Below, piece after piece: positions 54,786-64,000 of a stretch of 64,000 bases of DNA. A program made the translations under genes and the position numbers. This stretch comes from Argyresthia goedartella (lineage: Eukaryota > Arthropoda > Insecta > Lepidoptera > Argyresthiidae): contig OX463820.1 in the NCBI GenBank assembly GCA_949825045.1, forward strand, positions 10,614,501 through 10,678,500, in the 5' to 3' direction. Below the pieces are notes generated by a model that was not told the origin of the DNA, searched no databases, and saw nothing but the letters and a program-made list of their open reading frames with translations. The stretch's first letter is position 1; each line of letters begins with the position of its first letter.

Positions 54786-55964
54786 ATGGAATGCATTGGC
54801 TGCTGTAAAAAGATAGATAGAACAGAGCTTCTTGTGTGTCATGTCTGTAAAGGACCTTATCATCACTCATGTGTGAACATGACCACAGCACAATACTCGA
54901 CGAACTATGCAGAACTAAAGGTTTCTTGGCGCTGTCCTAGGCCGTCTTGCTCAAATGTCACCCGGCGACAAAGAAATGATAACACCCCAGTAGGCAAACA
55001 GAGACACGGCCATCCAGCTCGGGACACTACGGATGAGGAATTCACAGGTGGGGCTGGAGAAATGAATACCGGCGTCGTGAATCCGGCAATCACTGCTTTT
55101 CCCACCCCTCTGTCTACCTCATCTAACTTTATCTCGCTTGAAAATTTTGAGACTTTAATTGACGTAAAATTAGACCTCATCAGATCTTCCCTAACTGCGG
55201 TGATTAAGACAGAGATTGCCCAGGCAACAAGTTCGCTGTCCGCAGAGATAAACTTATTAAATAAAGAGGTGTCTACTCTCAACAACCGAGTCTCTAATAT
55301 TGAGAGTGAAAATTCAGCACTCCGAACCGAGCTGGATGAAATAAAGGTACAGTTAGAATTATTTTCGCTGAATGAGCTACAAGAGACTGTTTTGAAACTG
55401 AAGGCGCAAGTGAAACACCGAGACCAGTCCGCCCTACTAAACGATATTGAACTTACCTGTATCCCGGAATTCGAGGGAGAATCTGTGCTACATATCGTGA
55501 CTGCAGTAGCAACGAAGCTTGGCGTGAAGCTGGACGAACGAGATGTAGTCAACGCGACGCGCGTTGGGGTCCCCCGCACACCGGAAGCAAGGTCAGCAGC
55601 AGCGGTGGTGGCCAGTGACCAGCCTCAGAAGATCAGGCCACGGCCGATTGTAGTCCAGCTGACGCGGCGCGCCATCCGCGACGAGATGCTTAAGAGCGCA
55701 AAAGTCCGACGCGGCACGACTACTGACGGTCTGGGTCTCCCACCTCATACTCATCAGAAATTGCACGTAAATGAACGACTGTCGAGAGAAAACCGGGTTC
55801 TGCTCGCTAAAGCCCGAGAACTTGGGAAGCGCTGGCAGTTCATATGGACCAAGGATGGCCTGGTGCAGGCTAGAGAATCCAAAACATCTAAAATCAATTA
55901 TATACGATGTGATGATGACTTGCACCGTGTTTTTGGAAACCGCACTAGTCCTGTTAAAGTCTAA
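54786..55964 (+). CDS. LINE F ORF1 protein, PHD-type zinc finger, coiled coil and CTD
   Basis: Intact 392-aa frame from ATG. Residues about 3-53 form a C4HC3-like finger (CIGCCKKIDR, CHVCKGPYHHSC, WRCPRPSC). Residues about 60-110 are low complexity; about 118-215 a coiled coil (NLLNKEVSTLNNRVSNIES and on); about 220-end the alpha/beta CTD (DIELTCIPEFEGESVLHIVTAVATKL, RPIVVQLTRRAIRDEML, LHVNERLSRENRVLL, WTKDGLVQARE). It would bind LINE RNA; the finger may contact chromatin or nucleic acid. The finger arrangement matches LINE E, which suggests that E and F share a clade. Confidence 0.87.
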   Translation: MECIGCCKKIDRTELLVCHVCKGPYHHSCVNMTTAQYSTNYAELKVSWRCPRPSCSNVTRRQRNDNTPVGKQRHGHPARDTTDEEFTGGAGEMNTGVVNPAITAFPTPLSTSSNFISLENFETLIDVKLDLIRSSLTAVIKTEIAQATSSLSAEINLLNKEVSTLNNRVSNIESENSALRTELDEIKVQLELFSLNELQETVLKLKAQVKHRDQSALLNDIELTCIPEFEGESVLHIVTAVATKLGVKLDERDVVNATRVGVPRTPEARSAAAVVASDQPQKIRPRPIVVQLTRRAIRDEMLKSAKVRRGTTTDGLGLPPHTHQKLHVNERLSRENRVLLAKARELGKRWQFIWTKDGLVQARESKTSKINYIRCDDDLHRVFGNRTSPVKV

Positions 55965-56485
55965 TTATCAAACACTATTACTATCTTTAAGCGTGTACTA
56001 TTTACTTATAATTTTACTCAATTTGTCAATCACCGCTGATTCCGTGTCTTACTTTTGTACTTTCGTCACTTACTATCTTTGTATTATTTGTGGGTCACTT
56101 TTACACCGCGGCGTGGTTTGCTTATACAGCCAATATAATCATTTTCAATTTTATGATAACAATATGTCCAGCGTTTACTGGTCCAGCATTGTTTACGCGA
56201 GGGTGAATACGTTGCTACCGGCCGGCGGCAGCGACAAACTGGTTTCTATAAGGCCTAGCACCTCACAAGATACTCATCATTACACTACAAATCTAACACA
56301 ACCTGAATATACCCGCCTTACATTATTATCACAGAATCTTCGCATAAACTTCCTATTCTTATCAAGCATTTCTGTCACAAAAACACATCTACATCTACCT
56401 AAAACCCGAGATATATTGTACACATACCAATATACCACACTTGAACACAAATACACACAGTTATATTATTATTATTTTTTTATAA

Positions 56486-59305
56486 AAAGAGCTAAGTAAT
56501 AACCTACTTACAATTTCATTCTGGAATGCGGGGTCTTTAAACACTGGGCACGATGAACTTATTGTAGCTATATTACAAAGATCGCCAGATCTTGTCGCCA
56601 TAAACGAGACATGGTTGCGTGAAGGTGAATTAGGCCGAGCCCCATCTATTCCTGGTTACCGTTTACGTCATGTAGCTCGCCCCACTCAAGTTCGCCAAGC
56701 ACGAAGCGGAGGTATAGCCTTCTACATTAGAGTTGGTCTTCGGGCTAGGATTTACCCTCACCCTGAATCAGATTCCCAAGTTGAACAGCTCTGGCTATCC
56801 CTTAGCGTCAAATCTTCAAAGATTATTGTTGGTACTGCCTATCGCCCGCAATGGATGGGCGTTGATACATTTCTTGATGCGCTGACTGACTCCATAGCAA
56901 CGTTTTCCAAATTTGATCGTATCATTCTTACTGGGGATTTCAATATAGACATGTTGAATAGAGAAAATATCATGACAAAAAAACTGCAAGAATTTCTAGA
57001 GTACGCTCGTCTTACAAACTGTATTACTGAACCCACACATTTTACAGATCACAGCGCCACTTTGATAGACCTTTTCTGTACAAATGCCACCGCTTCAAAT
57101 GTTTCAATAAATCATATCCCAGACCTCGGCGCTCATGCATTATTGACAGTTAAATTAAAGGTGAAAAGGGATAAATATCCAACATTTAAAACCACTTATA
57201 GACCAATTAAGAGCATACCTATGAAATGCTTTGAGCATGATTTAAACGCTGTTGATTGGGATATAATTGCAAAAGGAGCCAATGTTGATTCAATGGTCGC
57301 AACCTTAGAGGGATATATTCTCGACTTGTTCGATAAACATGCTTCAGAAAAAACTACGAACATCAAAGATCGACATATGCCCTGGTGAACCAATAATGTC
57401 AGACTGATGATGCAGCTAAGGGACAAAGTACATGCAACTTATAAGAAATCCAAATCTCAAACTCATAAACAGGAATACAAATCTCTTAAAAACCTCGTAA
57501 TAACCAGTCTTTTTGCAGAAAAGAGGGCATACTTTGAGCACCACATCAACAATAACACCAAAGACCCAAATCAGTTATGGAAAAAACTTAGTGAAACGTG
57601 TATTCCTAACTTCAAAAAACCAAATGAACTTCCTGACAACTTTGCTGATCCCAACGATATTATGTCTCATTTTATGAATATCCCCGGGGAAGATCGTGTA
57701 AGAATATCAGATCTCACCTTTTACGAATACCATAGGTTTGGTCCTGGTGTTTTCCGACTTAAACAAGTGAATGAGCATGATGTCAGTAAAATTATTCTTA
57801 AACAGAACTCACACGCCTGTGGTATGGACAAAATTACAATGGATATGTTAATTCTCACATTACCACAAACACTTAAAATAATTTTTCATATTCTTAACCA
57901 ATCCTTGATTACCTCTATATTCCCATCATCTTGGAAGGCGTCTATTGTCCGTCCGACCCCAAAAATAAGTAACCCCAAAATAATATCTGATCTACGACCT
58001 ATAAGTATACTACCGTACCTCTCTAAAATTCTCGATAAACTTGTGGACTTTCAAGTAATTTCATTTGCGGAAACACACGGCCTTCTTCCAAAGTTTCAAT
58101 CAGGTTTCAGAAAGAATCGTAGTACAACGACGGCACTTCTTGATGTTGTTGACAACGTATTAGCATCCCAAGACTCTGGGAATGCCACGTTTCTCGTCCT
58201 ACTTGACTACTCTAGAGCATTTGACTCCATCAATGTGGATTTAATTCTTTCCAAGCTAAGCTACTATGGATTTGAAGTAAATACGATTAAGTGGTTTGAA
58301 ACTTACCTCAAAGACCGCAACCAACAAGTAGTCTTAACAAATAGTGACGGAACCAAAAATCACTCTCAAAAAGTCACCACCTGTAGAGGTATTCCTCAAG
58401 GGTCCATATTGGGTCCTCTGTTATTTATACTGTACTGCGCTGATATCTATGCCGATGATTTACAGCTTTATATTGAAGTGAACAAAGAATCGCTTCCTGA
58501 TGTTATGCGGATGATAAATGCGGATTTAGAACGTATAACAACTTGGTCCTCCAAAAATGCGTTGGTCCTAAACCCAAAAAAATCAAAGTTCATGATACTC
58601 GGCTCGAGACACCAGGTGAATACTATTGGCGATATGAATCCACAAATTGCTTTATCGGGGGTACCAGTGGAGCGAGTGCGTGAAGCGCGGAACCTGGGTC
58701 TAATCATGGATGAGGAGCTGCGTTTTGACAAAAATGTTCTCGAGCTCGTCAAAAACTGTTTTTACAGGTTAAACATTCTTTACAGAATTCGGAAATTCCT
58801 AAAAGAAGAAATACGAGTGGAGCTCTGTGAGGCGTTAGTGTTGTCAAAGCTTAACTACTGCATCACAGTATACGGGCCGCGTTTGTATAAGCGCACTGAG
58901 CGATTGGTACAGCGAGTGCAGAACGCCTGCGCTCGCTATTGTTACATCGTCCCACCACGTACTCATATCACGCCCTATCTGAATCGAGCAAATGTTTTAA
59001 AAATGAAAGGCAGACAACAATTTCAATTTGCAGCGCTCTTGTTCGGTGTTATAAAGAGAGGGATACCTGAATACCTTCACGAAAAGCTCTCCTGGAAAGT
59101 TTCCAATCACCACATGAACCGCAGCTCAACAAATATACTCTCCATTCCCCGACATCGGACTGCTGCTTTCAGGGGTAGCTTCAGATATCTGGCTACAAAA
59201 TGCTGGAATAATATCCCTCCGCCAATTCGTGAAAAAATTACTTTAACCAGCTATAAAACAGCATACAAAGCCTATTTACTAGCCCATCAAAAAGCGGATA
59301 ACTGA
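56486..59305 (+). pseudogene. LINE F ORF2, endonuclease-reverse transcriptase, one stop and one deletion
   Basis: Same frame throughout, with a TGA at 57386-57388 in MPW(stop)TNNVRL. Endonuclease motifs: FWNAGSL, INETWL, TAYRPQ, GDFNID and IDLFCTN; GAHALL stands where SDH is usual. RT motifs: DLRPISILPYLSKILDK, LLDYSRAFDSIN, CRGIPQGSILGP and YADDLQLYI. Between LLFILYCADI and YADD about ten residues are missing compared with relatives, seen at 58440. After the RT, the thumb and C-terminal tail are complete to 59305. No ATG precedes the NAGSL motif in the open stretch. Confidence 0.86.
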
Positions 59306-59814
59306 AGCTATCTCTGCAGTCTGCATCGGCAGCCTTCGTTTCTGACCCCCAAAACCTCTTGCATTTTTCAAACATGTTTGTACATTATTCATATTTATCA
59401 TAATTACTGTGCCTATTTATTTATTTATTTATCGTACTTCATACCATTATTTACATGCCACACACAAACTCTATACTCATATACCCTACATTTATATTAT
59501 GCTATTTATTGTTTATATCTCTTATCTATGCATATTACGTAGTCTAATCAACACCGTACAAAACAACACACTCAGTCACACCGGTTCCGACAGAATACCA
59601 GCGCTTCAGGTCCTCCTGTAGGCCCTGTAGCATAATGCTGAGCCGGAGCCGTTTCACCGTCGCCGTATACAACCAGCACACAAGCCATTTACATCACATA
59701 ATATACCCACTTTTGTTGTTGTCAATGTGTATTCATATTTTTGTATATTCCTATTTTGTGCTATGTGTTGTGTATTGTGACGCTTGAATAAACGCATATT
59801 CTATTCTATTCTAT

Positions 59815-59850
59815 GTTCGGGGGCGGCGCCATATTGCGCCGCCCCCGAAC
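59815..59850. repeat. GC-rich hairpin at the LINE C 5' end
   Basis: GTTCGGGGGCGGCGC (59815-59829) is perfectly complementary to GCGCCGCCCCCGAAC (59836-59850), with a 6-nt loop CATATT. In RNA this would form a very stable stem at the cap-proximal end of the LINE transcript. Confidence 0.9.
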
Positions 59851-60137
59851 CCGCCACTACTTCATCAGGCTCCTCCCTGCAACGCCCACCGAGATCTGCT
59901 TGTGAGTCACCACCCGCCTCCCGCACCACTCAGCGCGGGCGCACGCTGTGACCGCTTCCAACCACGGCTTCAGCTCCACCCACAGAAGTCGGTGAGTCAC
60001 CTGAGCTCTTGTGAGCTCTGTGCGCCTGGTATCTTGAGTTGCTGTACACGGGCTGTTAAAGCGTCCGCTCGCTGGTTTATGCTCCGCGGGCCAACTACTC
60101 AGTGCCTCTGCTTCCCTGGTACGTACGCGCTGTTAAG

Positions 60138-61079
60138 ATGATTAAACGCACTCCGCCTGCATCGCCCGCTACGACAGCCACCAACAACTCTTCGTCCGCT
60201 TCGACTTCGAAGAAAGGAACTTCTATTGCCCCAAGTCAAGCTGAGGATGGATCGCTCGTTTCCCACGTCACGCTCAGACACAAACAAAACCAAGGTAAAC
60301 AGTATCTCGATGACCTTGAAGGTGTTAGGGGAGACATACATACCACCTTAGATAGCTACGCCAAGGCACAGGACGAGAAGTTCTCGAAGATCATGAACGT
60401 TATAAAAGAAATTCAGACTCAGAACTCCGAAATAAAGTCCCAGAACGCTGGAATAGAGAAAGCGATCACATTTCTATCCGAGCAGTACGAAACAATGCAA
60501 AATAAATTAGCTGCATTGGAAGGCGAAAGAAATAAGGATCACGAATACATTTTACTCCTAGAAGAGAAAGTAGATGAGCTTCAACGGAGTGACCGAAAAG
60601 CCAATATAGAGATAAGAAATGTGCCGAAAAAAGCTGAAGAAACAAAAGAAGACCTCATAAATGTAGTGTTGAATTTAGCAAAAACCTCGGACATTAAAAT
60701 ACAAAGGAGCGATATCAGGGATATTTTCAGGACACGAGGCAAGACCGACAAGACTGCGGTCATTACAGAGCTCTCCTCGTCAATTCTTAAAAATGATCTA
60801 CTAAAGGGAGTAAAGCAATTTAACAAAACTCATAAAAATAACAAACTGAACGCTTCTCATCTAGGCTTTCAAAATAATTCAACATCGGTGTTCATTGTTG
60901 AGCAGCTGACACAAAAAGCAAACAAACTCTATTATCTGGCCCGCGACCTGAAAAAATCCAATAATTACAAGCATTGCTGGACCTCATATGGGAAAGTTTA
61001 TATGCGACTGCTGGACGACTCTCCAATTATTAATATTACATGTGAAAAGCAAGTCCATGCGCTATTAAATAAGGCATGA
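60138..61079 (+). CDS. LINE C ORF1 protein, coiled coil plus RRM-like/CTD
   Basis: Intact 313-aa frame; I start at the ATG at 60138 because the upstream alternative start (60102) is non-ATG. Residues 1-45 are Ser/Thr/Ala-rich; about 60-150 is a coiled coil; from about 155 (ANIEIRNVPKKAEE) an RRM-like domain and CTD run to the end (YYLARDLKKSNNYKHCWTS). It is homologous to LINE A ORF1 but diverged, and both lack a zinc finger. It should form an oligomer on LINE RNA. Confidence 0.87.
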   Translation: MIKRTPPASPATTATNNSSSASTSKKGTSIAPSQAEDGSLVSHVTLRHKQNQGKQYLDDLEGVRGDIHTTLDSYAKAQDEKFSKIMNVIKEIQTQNSEIKSQNAGIEKAITFLSEQYETMQNKLAALEGERNKDHEYILLLEEKVDELQRSDRKANIEIRNVPKKAEETKEDLINVVLNLAKTSDIKIQRSDIRDIFRTRGKTDKTAVITELSSSILKNDLLKGVKQFNKTHKNNKLNASHLGFQNNSTSVFIVEQLTQKANKLYYLARDLKKSNNYKHCWTSYGKVYMRLLDDSPIINITCEKQVHALLNKA

Positions 61080-61344
61080 CTACCTGCGAATGTTACTCTC
61101 GTTAGTTTCAACCTGAAAATAGTTACTACACACACTGCACTTACACTCATCCCAAACACATACGACTACAATCATATCATCCTTTACCATAACACACACA
61201 CCTACAATTCCCATCTCACTAGACTAATCTGCGTAATTAAAATCACTGATTTTAACTGTCCTATGTCTGTTACGAATCCCCCTATTATTGTTCTTTATGT
61301 GACCACCTTTTCAAGCATTAAAACCATCATTATACTCTTCAATT

Positions 61345-64000
61345 ATGACTAATACGGCCCAACTATCTCAGGAAATAGATAACATGCAATTGGTTAAATC
61401 GATCAGTTGCAGCCCTGAAGAATGCATCGATCATATACCAAAAAATAAATTATCTTATAGTATAATTACTCAAAATATAAGAAGTGTTCATAGCGTCTCG
61501 AATATGACAAGCTTTCAGGCTCTCCTATCGATTCTAAAGTATGACTACGACATTATTATCCTAACAGAATGTTGGCTCTCAGATTTGAAAACTCCACCAA
61601 GTATGGACAACTACTCGATGTACTGCACTAAAAGACTTATTAACCAAAACGATGGTGTAGTTGTCTATACTAAACAGAGTCTGATGTGCAAGGTTGAAGA
61701 ACCCCTATTAATTGACGCATCCTGCCTGACTATTACAACACCTAACATATCCGTTGTGGGTATCTACCGTAGCCCCTCAAATACATGTGCAACCAACTTT
61801 ATAAAATCACTCGATAATTTAATATCCAATCTCGATCCCTCTACGGATATTATGCTGATTGGTGACATAAACATTGACATTAAACCTAACAATATTGATC
61901 GGAACAGCTGCGAATATCTTGATATGACTCTTAACCACGGAATATTCTCAGGGCACACCCTACCTACACGCGACAACAATTGCCTAGATCATATTATGAT
62001 CAAAACATCCCGACCAGCGTCTGTAGCCGTGCTAAATACATCTATTACCGACCACCTAACAGTTACGCTTAATTTACAAAGACTCCCCGCTTTAGATAAA
62101 ACACCAAAAACAAAAACTATCACTGACTTCGGAAAAGCCGTTGCAGCTTTTGACAATGCTGACCTAAGCGAAGTGTGGCGGTCATCCGACCCGACCGAAG
62201 CAGCAGAAAAGCTGGTTGTGACAATATCCGAAATATTAGCCGATAATTCAAGAACGATCACAATTCCGAACAGAAAAAGGGTTAAACAACCGTGGATGAC
62301 TCCTGGTCTTTTACGATGCATTAGGAATAGAGATAACATGAATAAATCAGTAAAAAAGAATCCTCATAACATAATATTAAAAACCACTTATAAACGATAT
62401 CGAAACTTCTGTAATAACCTTTTACACAAACTAAAACGCAAGTATGACCGGTCAGAACTAGAAATCTCTCGCAAAAATCCTAAAAAACTATGGAAATCAA
62501 TCAAAAGAATAGCTAAAATTCCTAACAAAAAGACAGAAGACACAACCCTACTATCTATTAAAACCACTTCTGCAGAATCTGTAGAAACTATCAATGACCA
62601 TTTCGCGAATGTTGGCAAAACACTTGCTGAAAAGCTCGTTTCTAATGCGCAGTCGTCACACCGGCCCACATCGAAAATTCCTACAACCGTTCATTCTTTC
62701 GGTCTTATTGACGTAGACCCAGCTGAAGTTCATTCATTAATAATGAACCTACAGGAAGATAGCGCGGTGGGCTGGGACGGTATTTCAACAAAGTTCGTAA
62801 AACTGTCTAGATATGCTTTGGTCCCGGTCTTCTCTCATTTGTGTAACATTTGTTTTTCTCAGGGTGTCTTTCCCAAAGTTTTTAAACGTTCCATCATACA
62901 CCCGATCCACAAGGGTGGGGACAGAAAGGATATCAACAACTATAGACCCATTTCAGTTTTAACAGTTCTGTCAAAGATACTGGAAAAGCTAATGAACAAT
63001 AGACTGAAACGCTACTTAGACGACAAAAATCTCCTATCAGATTGCCAGTTTGGTTTTAGGAATGGAAGGTCAACAGAAGATGCTGTTGCTGCACTTACTG
63101 ACAAAGTTGTTAATGGTTTAGACAAGCGTCAAAAATGTTTGGGAATATTCCTAGACCTAGCCAAGGCATTTGACACCGTTTCTGTCCCCATCCTTCTGGA
63201 TAAACTCGAAAGTTTCGGTGTTAGAGGGATCGCACATGAACTTTTTAAGGACTACCTAAAAGAGAGACAACAACGAGTCAAGATAGGCCCCCACTACAGT
63301 AGTGACCTACGGAGTACCGCAGGGCAGTGTTCTTGGCCCAACGTTGTTTCTCATATACATCAACGACCTGTGCGATCTCTCTCTGAAGGATTGCAATATT
63401 TACACTTACGCGGATGATACGGCGCTTATATTTAATAGTAAGAGCTGGAGTGACACGATTATCTCTGCAGAGCAGGGACTTCGCTGTGTTTCGGAATGGC
63501 TAGAAAGCAATTTGCTCACTCTTAATGTTGCAAAAACAAAAAGTATGTTCTTCTCCATACTTAAATCAAAACTTCCGGCCCTCCACGTCGGATTAAAAGC
63601 CCACTCTTGCTCTTACCCGACCAACGCCACATGCTCTTGTGAGAGAATTGAGAGAGTAGATAAAATAAAATACCTTGGTGTGGTAATTGACCAAGAACTA
63701 AACTGGCTTCCCCAGATTGACTCAGTCGTCTCACGTGTGAGAAAATTAAGTTGGATATTTAAAAAACTTAGACACGCCATGCCTCCGGATATGCTCAGAG
63801 CGACTTACATTGCTCTGGTTCAGTCTGTACTATGTTACTGTGTAACTGTCTGGGGTGGTGCTTGTAAGACGAAGATGTTATCACTTGAAAGAGCCCAGAG
63901 ATCGCTCCTGAAGGTGATGCTCATCAAACCTTACAGATTTCCCACAACCGATCTCTTTTCCCTTGCTGATGTACTTAGTGTAAGACAACTCTATATACTC
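61345..64000 (+). pseudogene. LINE C ORF2, endonuclease-reverse transcriptase, frameshifted, partial
   Basis: From the ATG at 61345 the frame is open to about 63300: endonuclease with QNIRSV, LTECWL, GIYRSPS, GDINIDI, LDHIMIK and TDHLTV; RT with NYRPISVLTVLSKILEK and FLDLAKAFDTVS. At about 63300 a one-base shift moves the rest into another frame, which carries TYGVPQGSVLGP, YTYADDTALIF, the Cys segment HSC ... CSC, and YLGVVID. It is open to the window edge. A single lesion is seen, so the copy is young or nearly so. Confidence 0.86.

Larger units (their letters stand above)
54528..59812 (+). mobile_element. LINE F, two-ORF non-LTR retrotransposon
   Basis: 5' leader from about 54528, ORF1 with PHD-like finger (54786-55964), spacer of about 520 bp, ORF2 endonuclease and RT (56486-59305), a 500-bp 3' UTR and a (TATTC)n tail at about 59798-59813. 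Same general plan as LINE E. One stop and an internal deletion damage ORF2. LINE C begins immediately after its tail. Confidence 0.87.
59813..64000 (+). mobile_element. LINE C, near full-length, continues past window
   Basis: GC-rich 5' leader opening with a hairpin (59815-59850), ORF1 (60138-61079), a 265-bp spacer and ORF2 (61345 to beyond 64000). It begins exactly after LINE F's (TATTC)n tail. Motifs show that it is a relative of LINE A, with the same domain order. One frameshift in ORF2. Confidence 0.88.

Noticed and set aside
55771..56499. 242-aa frame overlapping the end of LINE F ORF1
   Set aside because: Its first part is a shifted reading of the ORF1 C-terminus and the rest crosses the spacer; no motif is present.

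Overview
The window looks like insect nuclear DNA, most likely from a moth or butterfly, and almost all of it is a graveyard of nested retroelements. The evidence is AT-rich sequence, two tRNA-derived SINEs of the kind seen in Lepidoptera, an errantivirus-type provirus with an env gene, BEL/Pao, CsRn1-type and Mdg3-type LTR retrotransposons, and about ten non-LTR (LINE) copies. Nothing bacterial is present: no operons, rRNA, true tRNA genes or CRISPR. I can defend no complete host gene; one short reading frame near 24.75 kb may be a first coding exon.

Layout. 1-2125: BEL/Pao pol remnant split by a 5'-truncated LINE, ending in a possible short LTR. 2490-3376: 3' piece of a second LINE (family D). 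3431-20794: an LTR retrotransposon of the Ty3/gypsy type with both LTRs, primer-binding region, gag, protease, RT, RNase H, integrase, polypurine tract and a 4-bp target duplication (ACCT). Its gag is split by two same-strand LINEs: E (about 5280-9625, decayed) and A (about 10065-15206, both reading frames open). 20795-23150: 3' ends and fragments of three more LINEs. 23150-29800: the quietest part, with two SINEs, a perfect palindrome, a foldback element, one possible exon and unassigned AT-rich DNA. 29829-40690 (minus strand): errantivirus provirus, cut between RNase H and integrase by LINE G, which itself carries a solo LTR of the 3.4-20.8 kb element. 40690-49472+ (minus strand): LINE D, LINE B and a truncated CsRn1-type gypsy element joined end to end. 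50220-51450: decayed ORF1 and traces of another LINE. 52385-54527: a LINE D fragment abutting an unusual RT with YLDD in place of FADD. 54525-59812: LINE F with ORF1 and ORF2. 59813-64000: the start of LINE C, running off the window.

How it fits together. Insertion order can be read from interruptions: a LINE entered BEL; LINEs E and A entered the gypsy gag; LINE G entered the errantivirus pol, and the gypsy family then entered LINE G and left a solo LTR. Most copies are dead through stops, frameshifts or lost catalytic motifs (errantivirus RT lacks its YxDD segment and its integrase has Q where the catalytic E belongs). LINE A is the main exception. Clade names come from remembered motif patterns, not from a search; boundaries marked 'about' are read by eye.
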